Below are positions 9,422 to 17,809 of a stretch of DNA of 64,000 nucleotides, in pieces. The notes under the pieces are model-generated. The model did not search any database. It saw only the letters and a program-made list of their open reading frames with translations, and was not told the origin of the DNA. The DNA is taken from the NCBI RefSeq assembly GCF_001894825.1, contig NZ_BCWY01000014.1:93288-157287 (forward strand), written 5' to 3'. This stretch comes from Rhodococcus jostii NBRC 16295. GTDB taxonomy: Bacteria; Actinomycetota; Actinomycetes; Mycobacteriales; Mycobacteriaceae. The stretch's first letter is position 1; every line of letters begins with the position of its first letter. A program made the translations under genes and the position numbers.

Positions 9422-9439
9422 TAACTGGCGCATCAGTCA
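9422..9439. promoter_or_regulatory. Operator-like dyad upstream of the acyl-CoA synthetase gene
   Basis: TAACTG-N6-CAGTCA is an imperfect 18-bp palindrome (5 of 6 arm positions) 39 nt upstream of the ATG at 9382. A close copy lies before the divergent permease gene. The spacing and duplication suggest a shared repressor site; binding is inferred. Confidence 0.5.
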
Positions 9440-9556
9440 ATTTAGATTGTGGTGGCACTCACAGTGACTGTCAACCCACCTCTCGCGGCCCGGTCCGTGC
9501 CGCCGGGAAGTCGTCGCGCTCTTGACATCGAGTGTGATCGCCCTCACGATGATTCA

Positions 9557-9574
9557 TAACTGGCCCACCAGCCA
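9557..9574. promoter_or_regulatory. Operator-like dyad upstream of the APC permease gene
   Basis: TAACTG-N6-CAGCCA is the second copy of the motif at 9422-9439. The two share ATAACTGGC, CA, CAG and CAA in the same register. It ends 42 nt before the permease ATG. The same regulator probably controls both divergent units. Confidence 0.5.
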
Positions 9575-9616
9575 ACTATTCGACAGCCTCTGTCCTGCCA
9601 TCCGCGAGGAGTGTTC

Positions 9617-11107
9617 ATGAAGACTGTGCACGATGGATCGACCACGGAGGACGCGATGACGTCCTCGGCGGGAATCACCGACGCCGAGGACGGTCAGCTG
9701 CCGCGCGGAATCCTCCCGACCTGGGCGGTGTTCGGTGTGTCGCTCGGCATCCTGGCGCCCGCGTCCACGCTGGCCCTCGCGATCGGAGTGGTCGTCACGA
9801 TCGCCGGCAATCTCAGCTGGATCACCTGGGCGGTGACCTCGGTCCTGGTTCTCGGGTTCGCCGGAGGCATCGGCTGGCTGGCCAAGCGCTTCACCACCAC
9901 CGGAGGAACGTACGGGCTCGCCGCCCGCGGGGCAGGGAAGCCGGCCGGATTCTTCGTCATGGTGACCCACCTCGCGTCATCGCTCGTCGCGGGACCCGCC
10001 TGCGTGATCGGTTCGGCGATCTACCTCGACGCGTTCCTGCAGAAGGTCGGTCTGCCCGCGAGCACGTGGAACCTCGGGATCTGCGCCGCAGCCGTCGCGG
10101 TCGCGGTGACGGCACTGAATCTTCGCGAGGTGAAGCTGTCGGCGAAGCTGCTGCTGCTGATCGAATTCCTCACGGTGGCAGTGATCGTCGTGCTCCTCGT
10201 CGTGGTCCTCGCGAACTCGGATACCGGCCCGATCGACAGTCGGCAGTTCGACTTCCACGGCTTCAGCGCCACTGCGATTCTCGCGACCGCCGGCTTCTCC
10301 GTGTTCTCCCTCGCCGGTTTCGACCACGCCGCCACGCTGGGGCGGGAGGCGCGTCACCCCAAGCGCGCCATCAGCTTCGCCATCGTCGGCTCGGTGCTGG
10401 CCTGCGGTGTTCTCTACATCGTCGCCACCTACATCATCGTGCTCGGGTTCCGCGGGCTGCCGATCGACAACATGAACGCACCCCTCGACACCCTTGCGGA
10501 GCACAACGACGTCGGGTGGCTCGGCTACCTGATCGACATCGGTGTCGCCATCAGCTTCTTCGGTTCCACCCTCGGGGTCATGGCAGGCACCAGCCGGACG
10601 GTGTACACCCTGGCCCGCGATGGTCTGCTGCCCGCCCGCCTCGGCAACGTCAGTACCCGGCACAGCACCCCGGTCGGTGCGGTGACGACCCTCGGCGTCA
10701 TCTATCTGGTGGCGGGACTGCTCGGCGTCCTGGTCACCACCGCGGAGACGTCCTACGGCCTGCTCGGGACATACGCCGGGTACATGCTGATCGCCGCCTA
10801 CGGTCTCACCGCTCTCGCCGCCGGGTACTGCGCGGTGCGGTCACGCTCGCTGCGCCTGGGCATCGGACTCGCGACCGTCCTCGCCGCGCTCGGGTCGGTC
10901 CTCGTCTACTGGTACAGCTTCAACCCGTTCCCGTCCGGTGCGCGGGGCGTGGTGGCGTGGATCTTCTTCGCGACCGTGCTCGGCTACCTCGCCCTGTACT
11001 GCTACCTGCGACTGCGCAAGCCCCTCGTCTTCGCGAGGATCGGTGAGTCGGACCGGAAGACGACGCTCGAGGTCGATGCGGACGAGAGGGCCGGTGTGGT
11101 CCGCTGA
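9617..11107 (+). CDS. APC-superfamily amino acid permease
   Basis: A 496-aa polytopic inner-membrane protein with about 12 hydrophobic segments. It begins with a short acidic N-terminus followed by LPTWAVFGVSLGILAPASTL, the unwound first helix typical of APC transporters, and later has FSVFSLAGFDHAATLGREAR, the helix-6 substrate region with the conserved Glu. The ATG at 9617 sits 5 nt after GAGGAG and is preferred to an in-frame GTG at 9611. It is divergent from the acyl-CoA synthetase operon and shares its operator-like dyad, so it probably imports the amino acid or related substrate of that pathway. The substrate is not predictable. Confidence 0.9.
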   Translation: MKTVHDGSTTEDAMTSSAGITDAEDGQLPRGILPTWAVFGVSLGILAPASTLALAIGVVVTIAGNLSWITWAVTSVLVLGFAGGIGWLAKRFTTTGGTYGLAARGAGKPAGFFVMVTHLASSLVAGPACVIGSAIYLDAFLQKVGLPASTWNLGICAAAVAVAVTALNLREVKLSAKLLLLIEFLTVAVIVVLLVVVLANSDTGPIDSRQFDFHGFSATAILATAGFSVFSLAGFDHAATLGREARHPKRAISFAIVGSVLACGVLYIVATYIIVLGFRGLPIDNMNAPLDTLAEHNDVGWLGYLIDIGVAISFFGSTLGVMAGTSRTVYTLARDGLLPARLGNVSTRHSTPVGAVTTLGVIYLVAGLLGVLVTTAETSYGLLGTYAGYMLIAAYGLTALAAGYCAVRSRSLRLGIGLATVLAALGSVLVYWYSFNPFPSGARGVVAWIFFATVLGYLALYCYLRLRKPLVFARIGESDRKTTLEVDADERAGVVR

Positions 11108-11119
11108 CGGTGGCCTGCC

Positions 11120-11174
11120 CCGTACGAACGGGACGCTCGTTGCGACAGATCGAACGAGCGTCCCGTTCGTACGG
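11120..11174. terminator. Perfect 22-bp hairpin between convergent genes
   Basis: Left arm 11120-11141 and right arm 11153-11174 are exact reverse complements over 22 bp around an 11-nt loop. It lies between the permease (stop 11107) and the leftward TetR gene (stop 11186), so it can end transcription from both sides. The arm core GAACGGGACGCTCGT recurs inside the nearby P450 gene (see findings). Confidence 0.75.
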
Positions 11175-11185
11175 CAGCAAGACCG

Positions 11186-11764
11186 TCAGGCGCGTCCCGC
11201 ATCGTGGCCGGCGAGTGTGGGTGCGACGAACTGCTCGAGCATCGTGCGTTCGTCGGTGTCGTCGACGCCCGGGACCGTGAGCAGGGAGACGATGACGCGG
11301 ACGAGCCACCGCGCCCGGCGGGACGACTCCTCGCCCGTGAACCCCGCCTGCCCCAGGAAGGCGGCGCCCAGCGACTCGATGACTTCCGACGAATGCGCGA
11401 TCTGTGCCGCGAGCCCGGAGTCGCCGAGCTGGAACCACGCGGCCAGCGTCGGGTCCGCGCGCACCAGCCGGATCGCCGTCAGCATCGCGTCGACGATCAC
11501 GTCCTTCGGATCACCGGTCCCGGACACCTCTTCCGCGACCAGCGTGCCGATCCGCCGGGCCTCGCGGTGGACGAACGCCAGCTGAAGCGCCTGCCTGCTG
11601 TCGAAATACCGGTACAGCGTGGCGCGCGAACATCCGGCCGCACGGGCGACCTCGGCCATACCGACCGCGGCGATGCCGTTCTCGACGTACAGCTGAGCGG
11701 CGACGTCGAGGATCCGCTCTGCGGCGAGGCGGGGGCGTTCGTCGCGCATCCAATCGGCGTTCAT
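11186..11764 (-). CDS. TetR-family transcriptional regulator, P450-linked
   Basis: A 192-aa TetR protein with an HTH at about residues 15-60 (AAERILDVAAQLYVENGIAA, then VARAAGCSRATLYRYFDSR). Its ATG overlaps the P450 stop codon by 4 nt, so the pair is co-transcribed and translationally coupled. It probably controls the P450 gene or its substrate response. An operator could lie in the 53-nt gap before the P450 start or in the recurring GACGCTCG element. The C-terminal ligand domain gives no clue to the effector. Confidence 0.9.
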   Translation of the reverse strand: MNADWMRDERPRLAAERILDVAAQLYVENGIAAVGMAEVARAAGCSRATLYRYFDSRQALQLAFVHREARRIGTLVAEEVSGTGDPKDVIVDAMLTAIRLVRADPTLAAWFQLGDSGLAAQIAHSSEVIESLGAAFLGQAGFTGEESSRRARWLVRVIVSLLTVPGVDDTDERTMLEQFVAPTLAGHDAGRA

Positions 11765-12981
11765 GCTTCACGCGCCCGGAACGGGACGCTCGTCGGCCGG
11801 CGCACGTAGTTCCCCTCGGCATAGCGGACGGCATCGATGTCGACGGTGAAGTCGGGGCACCGCGCCAGCAGTTCCTCCAGTGCGATCCGGGCCTGCATGC
11901 GCGCGGCGGCCGCTCCGAGACAGTGGTGGGCCCCGTGACTGAAGGTGAGGATCTGCTTCGGCGCGCGACGCACATCCAGGTCCTCGGAGTGCGGTCCGAA
12001 CCGGCGGGGGTCGCGGTTCGCGGAACCGTACAGCAGGAACACCTTCCGGCCCGCGGGAACGAGGGTGCCCTCGATCTCGACATCCCGGGTCGTCGTGCGG
12101 GCGAGGCCCTGGACGGGGGACGTGAGTCGCAGCAATTCCTCGACCGCGTCACCGATCAACTCCGGGTGTTCGATCAGATCCCGTCTCTGCTCCCGGTGGT
12201 GGGTGAGCAACTGGACGGCGCCGCCGAGCATCCCGGTGGTGGTGTCGTTGCCGCCGGTGACCATCGTGAACGCGAAACCGAGGATCGACAGGAGTCCGGT
12301 GACGTCGCCGTCGGCCCCCATGCCGCTCGCGACGAGGTGCGAGATGGTGTCGTCCTCGGGATCGGTGCGGCGCCGCTCGATCAGGGTGGTGAAGTACCCC
12401 ATCAGATCGGTGACGGCGCCCGACGCCTGCAGCGTGTCGCCCTGCGCGTTCGCCGCGACGATCGCTTCGGTCCAGCCGTCGAACTGTGCCCGATCTGCCT
12501 CGGGGACACCGAGGTAGTGGGCGACGACCATGCTCGGTAGCGGCTTGAACAGCTCCTTCACCACATCGCCCTCGCCGGCTTCGCGCAGCCGCTCGATGCG
12601 CTCCACCACGAACGCCCGGACCGCAGGCTCGACGGCGGTGACCTGCCGCGGGGTGAATCCCTTCGAGACGAGACGCCGGAACGCGGTGTGGTCGGGTGGG
12701 TCGAGCATCACCAGCGGCGGATTGTCCTGCAGCCCGATCTTCTCCAGCTCGCCGTACGTCGTGGTGAGGCCGGCGGCGGAGGAGAACGTCTCGGCGTCCC
12801 GGGCCGCCGCATAGACGTCGGCGTGCCGGGACAGCACCCAGTAGTCGTTCTCCGGTGCGCCCTCGGGGACGACGTGGTGGACGGGGTCGTGGTCGCGCAG
12901 GTCGGCGTACATCTGCCAGGGGGCACGCCACGATTCTCCGGACCTGGGTACGAATGAGACGCTCGACACATGTGCGGTCAT
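11761..12981 (-). CDS. Cytochrome P450
   Basis: A 406-aa soluble bacterial class I P450 monooxygenase. The I-helix oxygen-binding region reads VTGGNDTTTG, the ExxR motif is in EELLRLTSPVQGLART, and the haem-binding loop is FSHGAHHCLGAAAARMQ with the axial Cys. It starts at the ATG at 12981 (MTAHVSSVSFVP). No ferredoxin or reductase gene is adjacent, so redox partners are supplied elsewhere. It is followed by a coupled TetR gene. The family resembles actinobacterial P450s acting on terpenoid or steroid-like compounds, but I cannot assign a CYP number or substrate. Confidence 0.95.
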   Translation of the reverse strand: MTAHVSSVSFVPRSGESWRAPWQMYADLRDHDPVHHVVPEGAPENDYWVLSRHADVYAAARDAETFSSAAGLTTTYGELEKIGLQDNPPLVMLDPPDHTAFRRLVSKGFTPRQVTAVEPAVRAFVVERIERLREAGEGDVVKELFKPLPSMVVAHYLGVPEADRAQFDGWTEAIVAANAQGDTLQASGAVTDLMGYFTTLIERRRTDPEDDTISHLVASGMGADGDVTGLLSILGFAFTMVTGGNDTTTGMLGGAVQLLTHHREQRRDLIEHPELIGDAVEELLRLTSPVQGLARTTTRDVEIEGTLVPAGRKVFLLYGSANRDPRRFGPHSEDLDVRRAPKQILTFSHGAHHCLGAAAARMQARIALEELLARCPDFTVDIDAVRYAEGNYVRRPTSVPFRAREA

Positions 12982-13034
12982 GTATCGATGGTGAGACACT
13001 TCGGCAGAAGTGTCAATGGCGCGAGGCGCGACCC

Positions 13035-13421
13035 CTAGCCGAACAGGGCGAAGGCCACGACGGCGAGGATCAGGACGAGTACCGGTGTGAGGATGAGCAG
13101 CAGCCCCAGCAGTCCCGGATTCTTCACCGGCCGATGATCGATGGCGCCCTTGCTGAAACTGCTGAACGGCGACGCGTAGTACACCGGGGGAGCCGGGTGG
13201 TACCGGTTGTCGACGGTGATCTGCGCCTTGCCCTGCTCCACGATCCACGGGACGGAGATCTGGATGTGATGCACACCGGGAGGTGCCGGAATGACGTTGT
13301 GGCCCCACCGCAGCGGCACAGGATAGCCGTTGATGCGGGCGTTGGGCGTCACCAGCATCGGGCCCATCGGCGGCTTCTTCGCGTCGATGACAAGCGCGGT
13401 GGGTGAGGAGGCGGGCTGCAT
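13035..13421 (-). CDS. Conserved small membrane protein of unknown function
   Basis: A 128-aa protein with a soluble N-terminal part (LVIDAKKPPMGPMLVTPNAR and VPLRWGHNVIPAPPGVHHIQ) and one strong C-terminal membrane segment (LLGLLLILTPVLVLILAVVA), predicted to anchor it with a very short tail. The start MQPASSPTAL at 13421 is preferred because the upstream extension is low-complexity and shadows the next gene. The extracytoplasmic part looks like a small beta-domain, but I do not recognise a named family. It is on the same strand as the Zn-ribbon gene 43 nt upstream. Confidence 0.7.
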   Translation of the reverse strand: MQPASSPTALVIDAKKPPMGPMLVTPNARINGYPVPLRWGHNVIPAPPGVHHIQISVPWIVEQGKAQITVDNRYHPAPPVYYASPFSSFSKGAIDHRPVKNPGLLGLLLILTPVLVLILAVVAFALFG

Positions 13422-13464
13422 GAAGGGCGAGAGTATCACCCGGCCGCAGCCCGAAAAGTGCGGC

Positions 13465-14139
13465 CTACTGGCCGGCGGCGATCCGCGCCTTCTCCAGGGC
13501 CGCGAGAGTGCGGAGTACCGTGGCGCGCTGCTTCTCGAGGTCGCTGATCCGGGCACGCGCGGCGAGGCCGGCCGGCTCGCCGATGAGATTCATCTGGGCG
13601 TCGATGGACGAGAGCTGTTCGAGCAGACCCGTGACTCGCGTTTCCAGTGCGGCGACATCGACGGCGTCGGTACGCACCGGTGCGACCGGCGGTGTGGCGG
13701 ACGTGCGAGACGCGCTCGGACGGCTCGAGGTGGTCGCGGACGACGTTCCCGAATGCGCGCTGCTACGCGGCTCCGACACCACGCTCGCAGCCCGGGGACG
13801 CAGGGCCTTGCGGACGGCCGCCGGGTCGGGAAGTTCCGCGAGCTTCATCTCGTTGAGGTCGCGGCGGGCATCGCGGGCGTTGACCCGGTGCTCGCGCTCC
13901 TCGTCGTCGTCGGACTGCAACGTGCCACCGAGCGGACGCAGGCCGTACATGCCGAGGAAGCGGCGGGCCTCGTCGATGACCGATTCCTTCTCGCGGCAAG
14001 TGCCACAGCGAGGTTCGTTACGGAACATCTCGACGGCGTTGTCATCTCCGCACCACACGCACGCCCCCGGCGACCAACGCCGGACGTTTCGAATTGCAGC
14101 GATATCGATAGGGCCGGAGAGAGTCTGCGCGTCGATCAC
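13465..14139 (-). CDS. Hypothetical protein with N-terminal zinc ribbon and C-terminal coiled coil
   Basis: About 224 aa. The N-terminus has two Cys pairs (CVWCGDDNAVEMF and CGTC), a probable zinc ribbon. The middle is a charged segment rich in Asp, Glu and Arg, then a Ser/Thr/Pro/Ala-rich linker. The C-terminus (ALETRVTGLLEQLSSIDAQM and later heptads) is a predicted coiled coil. I chose the GTG at 14139 (VIDAQTLSGP) because the frame upstream is poor in recognisable sequence; the start is uncertain. Function is unknown. Confidence 0.65.
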   Translation of the reverse strand: MIDAQTLSGPIDIAAIRNVRRWSPGACVWCGDDNAVEMFRNEPRCGTCREKESVIDEARRFLGMYGLRPLGGTLQSDDDEEREHRVNARDARRDLNEMKLAELPDPAAVRKALRPRAASVVSEPRSSAHSGTSSATTSSRPSASRTSATPPVAPVRTDAVDVAALETRVTGLLEQLSSIDAQMNLIGEPAGLAARARISDLEKQRATVLRTLAALEKARIAAGQ

Positions 14140-14292
14140 GACGAGCCACAGTAGGGGAATTCGGGCGCGCGAGTCACATCGCCGTAAGTACGACCTGCGG
14201 TTCTGCGGCCCAGCGTGACGAAGATCATGCCGAGGCGCTCGAAGTGCTGCGCAAACGCTGTGTCCCACACATCATTTCCCGACCGGTAAGTT

Positions 14293-14928
14293 TCATTCTC
14301 CGGCGCCGATGACCGTGGTCAGCCACTCGACGAGCGGGTGCATCGAACGCCAGGCGGTGCGCACTTCGTCAGCGGCGCGGGGAGTTTCGATCCAGTCTGG
14401 GGACAGGTAGGTCCGGCTGGCAGTGAGGGATTTGTGACGCATCAGATCGAGCCGCGGGTGATCCTCGGCGACGCCGCGCGGACGAGTCTTGAGCGTGTCT
14501 CCGCCGATCTCGAAACCCGCCGACCGCACCTTCTTCACGAGCTTGACGAGTTCACGGCCCCTGCGGTCGTCGTCGACGGCATCCCGGAAGCGGCCGACCT
14601 GCAGCGGGGTGTGCGAGTAGAAACCGCCCGCGACGAACAGTCCGGCCGCGTCGATCTGCACGTAATACCCGACCCCGGGGCGTGTCTCGACGAATCCGCC
14701 CTGATGGGTCTTGTAGGGCGTCTTGTCCTTCGAGAACCGCACGTCACGGTAGGGGCGAAACACCTTGCCCGCGCCGAACTCCGGCTCGAGGTCCGCGAGC
14801 AGTGCGGTCATGGGCGCGCGCACCGAGTCGTCGTAGACGGCCTTGTGCGCGGTCCAGAAGCTCTTGCTGTTGTCTGCCTCGAGGTCCTCGTAGAAGTCGA
14901 GAGCAGCGGTGGGGATCCCGGTGAACAC
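14293..14928 (-). CDS. DUF2461 (TIGR02453) family protein
   Basis: A 211-aa cytoplasmic protein with the hallmark segments FYEDLEADNSKSFWTAHK near the N-terminus, FRPYRDVRFSKDKTPYKTH in the middle and YYVQIDAAGLFVAGGFYSHT after it. These are the recurrent motifs of the DUF2461 family, whose biochemical role is not established. The GTG at 14928 (VFTGIPTAALDFYEDL) is preferred to the ATG at 14982, because the upstream frame would run through the perfect hairpin at 14942-14991. That hairpin probably ends prs transcription, so this gene needs its own promoter or depends on read-through. Confidence 0.82.
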   Translation of the reverse strand: MFTGIPTAALDFYEDLEADNSKSFWTAHKAVYDDSVRAPMTALLADLEPEFGAGKVFRPYRDVRFSKDKTPYKTHQGGFVETRPGVGYYVQIDAAGLFVAGGFYSHTPLQVGRFRDAVDDDRRGRELVKLVKKVRSAGFEIGGDTLKTRPRGVAEDHPRLDLMRHKSLTASRTYLSPDWIETPRAADEVRTAWRSMHPLVEWLTTVIGAGE

Positions 14929-14941
14929 ACGGGCAAGGCTA

Positions 14942-14991
14942 CGCCTGTGAGTGGTTGACGAGTCCAGAGACTCGTCAACCACTCACAGGCG
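14942..14991 (-). terminator. Perfect 23-bp hairpin after prs
   Basis: Arms 14942-14964 and 14969-14991 are exact reverse complements over 23 bp with a 4-nt loop (CAGA). The hairpin begins 8 nt beyond the prs stop codon at 15000 and lies just upstream of the next leftward gene. It is a very stable intrinsic terminator or processing stem, without a T-run. Confidence 0.8.
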
Positions 14992-14999
14992 CGAAGCGC

Positions 15000-15980
15000 C
15001 TAGGCGTTGCCGTTGAACAGCGACGTGACCGAGCCGTTCTCGAAAACTTCCTTGATGGTGCGAGCCAGCAGCGGCGCGATGGACAGCACCGTGAGGGTCG
15101 GGAACTTCTTCGACTCGTCGATCGGGAGCGTGTTGGTGACGATGACTTCCTTGGCACCACACGCGGCGAGGCGCTCGGCCGCAGGATCGGACAGGACACC
15201 GTGCGTGGCGGCGATGATCACGTCGCCCGCACCGGCCTCCTTGAGGATCTTCACGGCGCCGGCGATGGTTCCACCGGTGTCGATCATGTCGTCGATCAGG
15301 ATGCAGGTGTGGCCTTCGACGTCACCGACCACGCGGTTGGACTTCACCTGGTTGGGCACCAGCGGGTCGCGCGTCTTGTGGATGAACGCCAGCGGCGCTC
15401 CGCCGAGGGTGTCGGCCCACTTCTCGGCGACGCGGACGCGGCCGGAGTCGGGGGAGACGACGGCGATGTTCTCGGTGCCGTAGTTGCCGCGGATGTACTC
15501 GGCGAGCTGGCCCTGGGCGTGCATGTGGTCGACGGGGCCGTCGAAGAAGCCCTGGATCTGGTCGGTGTGGAGGTCGACCGTGATGATGCGGTCGGCTCCG
15601 GCCGTCTTCAGGAGGTCGGCGATCAGGCGAGCCGAGATGGGCTCACGGCCGCGGTGCTTCTTGTCCTGGCGGGCGTACGGGTAGAACGGCAGGATCGCGG
15701 TGATGCGCTTGGCCGATCCGCGCTTGAGTGCGTCGATCATGATCAGCTGTTCCATCACCCACGTGTTCAGCGGGGCCGGGTGGCTCTGCAGCACGAAGGC
15801 GTCGGAGCCGCGGACCGACTCCTCGAAACGGACGAAGATCTCGCCGTTCGCGAAGTCACGGGCAGTCTGCGGGGTGACCCGCACGTCGAGTTCCTTCGCC
15901 ACCTGTTCGGCCAGCTCCGGATGCGCGCGACCAGAAAACAGCATGAGGTTCTTCTGGTTGTCGATCCAATTCGCGGTCAC
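15000..15980 (-). CDS. prs: Ribose-phosphate pyrophosphokinase
   Basis: A 326-aa enzyme making PRPP from ribose 5-phosphate and ATP, for nucleotide, histidine, tryptophan and (in this order of bacteria) arabinan-donor synthesis. Motifs seen: [18 protein letters not shown] near the N-terminus, the flexible-loop and ribose-phosphate region [26 protein letters not shown], and the PRPP loop [13 protein letters not shown]. The start is GTG at 15980, overlapping the glmU stop by 4 nt (GTGA), so the two are translationally coupled. The glmU-prs order matches the mycobacterial backbone. Confidence 0.98.
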   Translation of the reverse strand: MTANWIDNQKNLMLFSGRAHPELAEQVAKELDVRVTPQTARDFANGEIFVRFEESVRGSDAFVLQSHPAPLNTWVMEQLIMIDALKRGSAKRITAILPFYPYARQDKKHRGREPISARLIADLLKTAGADRIITVDLHTDQIQGFFDGPVDHMHAQGQLAEYIRGNYGTENIAVVSPDSGRVRVAEKWADTLGGAPLAFIHKTRDPLVPNQVKSNRVVGDVEGHTCILIDDMIDTGGTIAGAVKILKEAGAGDVIIAATHGVLSDPAAERLAACGAKEVIVTNTLPIDESKKFPTLTVLSIAPLLARTIKEVFENGSVTSLFNGNA

Positions 15981-17479
15981 TGCTCTATGCCATCCTTTAA
16001 ATCTTGCTTCTCGGTTTCGTGCAGATCTGAACTGTGGTGCAGTCCCGCGGCGGACGCCGCCTCGGCGGCGGCGGTACCGGGCCGATTTCGTTGCACCCAG
16101 CCGTCAATATTGCGCTGCTTCCCGCCGGAGACCGCGAGTGCCCCCGGTGGTACGTCGAAACGCAGCACCGTGCCGGCGCCGGTGTAAGCACCGTCACCGA
16201 CCTGTACCGGGGCGACGAACATGGTGTCCGACCCGGTCCGGACGTGCGACCCCACCACCGTACGGCTCTTGGCAACGCCGTCGTAATTGACGAACACGCT
16301 CGACGCACCGATGTTGCTGTGCTCGCCGATCGTGGCGTCGCCCACGTAGGTCAGGTGAGGAACTTTGGAGTGCGCCCCGATGTCGGCGTTCTTCGTCTCG
16401 ACGAAGGCGCCGAGCTTGCCGGACGCACCGAGGACGGTGCCGGGTCGCAGGTAGGAGAACGGGCCGACGGTGGCGCCGGCGCCGATGGTCGATTCCGAAC
16501 CGTGGGTCCGCACGACGCTGGCGCCCTCGCCCACCGACACGTCGGTCAGGGTGGTGTCGGGGCCGACGACGGCGTCCTCGCCCACCGCGGTGGTGCCGAG
16601 CAGTTGCACGCCCGGATGGATCGTGACGTCGCGACCGAGCGTCACGCCGACGTCGATCCAGGTGGTCGACGGATCGACGACGGTGACTCCGGCGCGCATC
16701 CAGTGCTCGACGGTGCGGCGGTTGAGCTCGGCGGCCAGCCGGGACAACTGGACTCGATCGTTGGCGCCGGCGACCTTCGCGGAGTCGGACAGGTGGGCGG
16801 CGAAGACGGGGGCGCCTGCTTCGCGGGCGATCTTGACGACGTCGGTCAGGTACAGCTCACCCTGCGCGTTGTCCGCGTTGAGCTGCCCGAGCGCGGAGCG
16901 CAGGAACTCTGCGTCGAATGCGTACACACCGGCGTTGACCTCGGTGATGGCCGCCTGCTCCTCGGTGGCGTCGGCCTCTTCGACGATCTCGGAGATCTCA
17001 CCGTCGTGGGGTCGGCGAACGATGCGCCCGTAGCCCCGGGGCTCGGGAGCGGTGAAGGTCAGCACCGTGACCGCCGCGGGGATGGGTTCGGCGCGGTGCT
17101 CGTCGAGGAGTGCGTGCAGGGTGTGGCCGTCGAGCAGGGGGACGTCGGCAGCGGTGACCAGCACGGTCCCGCGGAAATCGGCGGGCAGCGCGGACAGGCC
17201 GCATTCGACGGCGTGTCCGGTGCCGTTCTGCTCTTCCTGGATGGCGACGGCGATCGGACGACCCAGTTCGGTCTCGAGGGCGCTGACGGCGACTCCGACG
17301 CGCTCCTTGTCGTGACCGACGACGGTGACGAGGTGCGTCGGATCGACCTCCGCGGCGGCGTGCAGGGAATGCGCCAGCATCGTGCGTCCACCCAGGGTGT
17401 GCAACACCTTGGGGGTCTTCGACCGCATCCGAGTTCCTGCGCCGGCGGCGAGGACGACCACGGCGGTCTGCACTGGCAT
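15977..17479 (-). CDS. glmU: Bifunctional UDP-N-acetylglucosamine pyrophosphorylase / glucosamine-1-phosphate acetyltransferase
   Basis: A 500-aa two-domain enzyme giving UDP-GlcNAc for peptidoglycan and arabinogalactan linker synthesis. The N-terminal uridylyltransferase has [19 protein letters not shown], with [11 protein letters not shown] and EVNAGVYAF further on. The C-terminal half is a left-handed beta-helix acetyltransferase with hexapeptide repeats and [20 protein letters not shown]. The C-terminal tail is low-complexity, as in mycobacteria. The start at 17479 ([13 protein letters not shown]) is chosen because the family begins there; the open frame continues upstream into the tRNA gene. 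It is first in the glmU-prs unit. Confidence 0.98.
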   Translation of the reverse strand: MPVQTAVVVLAAGAGTRMRSKTPKVLHTLGGRTMLAHSLHAAAEVDPTHLVTVVGHDKERVGVAVSALETELGRPIAVAIQEEQNGTGHAVECGLSALPADFRGTVLVTAADVPLLDGHTLHALLDEHRAEPIPAAVTVLTFTAPEPRGYGRIVRRPHDGEISEIVEEADATEEQAAITEVNAGVYAFDAEFLRSALGQLNADNAQGELYLTDVVKIAREAGAPVFAAHLSDSAKVAGANDRVQLSRLAAELNRRTVEHWMRAGVTVVDPSTTWIDVGVTLGRDVTIHPGVQLLGTTAVGEDAVVGPDTTLTDVSVGEGASVVRTHGSESTIGAGATVGPFSYLRPGTVLGASGKLGAFVETKNADIGAHSKVPHLTYVGDATIGEHSNIGASSVFVNYDGVAKSRTVVGSHVRTGSDTMFVAPVQVGDGAYTGAGTVLRFDVPPGALAVSGGKQRNIDGWVQRNRPGTAAAEAASAAGLHHSSDLHETEKQDLKDGIEQ

Positions 17480-17554
17480 GAAGCTCCCTCTGGATCGTTC
17501 TGCTCTTGCTGTTCTCGACAGCTCCACCTGCAGGAATTCGCTCTGCACGCTTCG

Positions 17555-17625
17555 CTCCGCCGCCAGGACTCGAACCTGAACTATCTGAACCAAAATCAGA
17601 GGTGCTGCCATTACACTACGGCGGA
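17555..17625 (-). tRNA. tRNA-Gln (anticodon UUG)
   Basis: The minus strand folds into a cloverleaf: acceptor stem TCCGCCG/CGGCGGA, anticodon stem TCTGA/TCAGA around the loop TTTTGGT (anticodon TTG), and T-arm with TTCGAGT. CCA is not encoded. It lies directly upstream of glmU on the same strand, as I recall for mycobacteria. Confidence 0.93.
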
Positions 17626-17767
17626 TTGCCACACACACGGGGTGTCACGCCCGTTTGCGCGAGAGAATCCTCGCATGCCGACCCGCCGCCCGTCGAACCG
17701 CTGCGGAAATTTGTGTCGGTCTCCCCGATAGAGTGGGTGCTACCTGCAGTGTTTCTGCGCTGCCCGC

Positions 17768-17790
17768 GACACTTCGTCGTCGCGAGTGTC
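17768..17790. promoter_or_regulatory. Dyad before the glmU-divergent TetR gene
   Basis: GACACT (17768-17773) and AGTGTC (17785-17790) are exact reverse complements 11 nt apart and end immediately before the Shine-Dalgarno stretch at 17791. It could be an autoregulatory operator, but the arms are short. Confidence 0.3.
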
Positions 17791-17809
17791 AGGAAAGGAT
17801 GGTGCCCCG

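Noticed and set aside
17480..17638. N-terminal extension of GlmU over the tRNA gene
   Set aside because: GlmU proteins start at the nucleotidyltransferase loop, and the extension would translate the tRNA-Gln gene.
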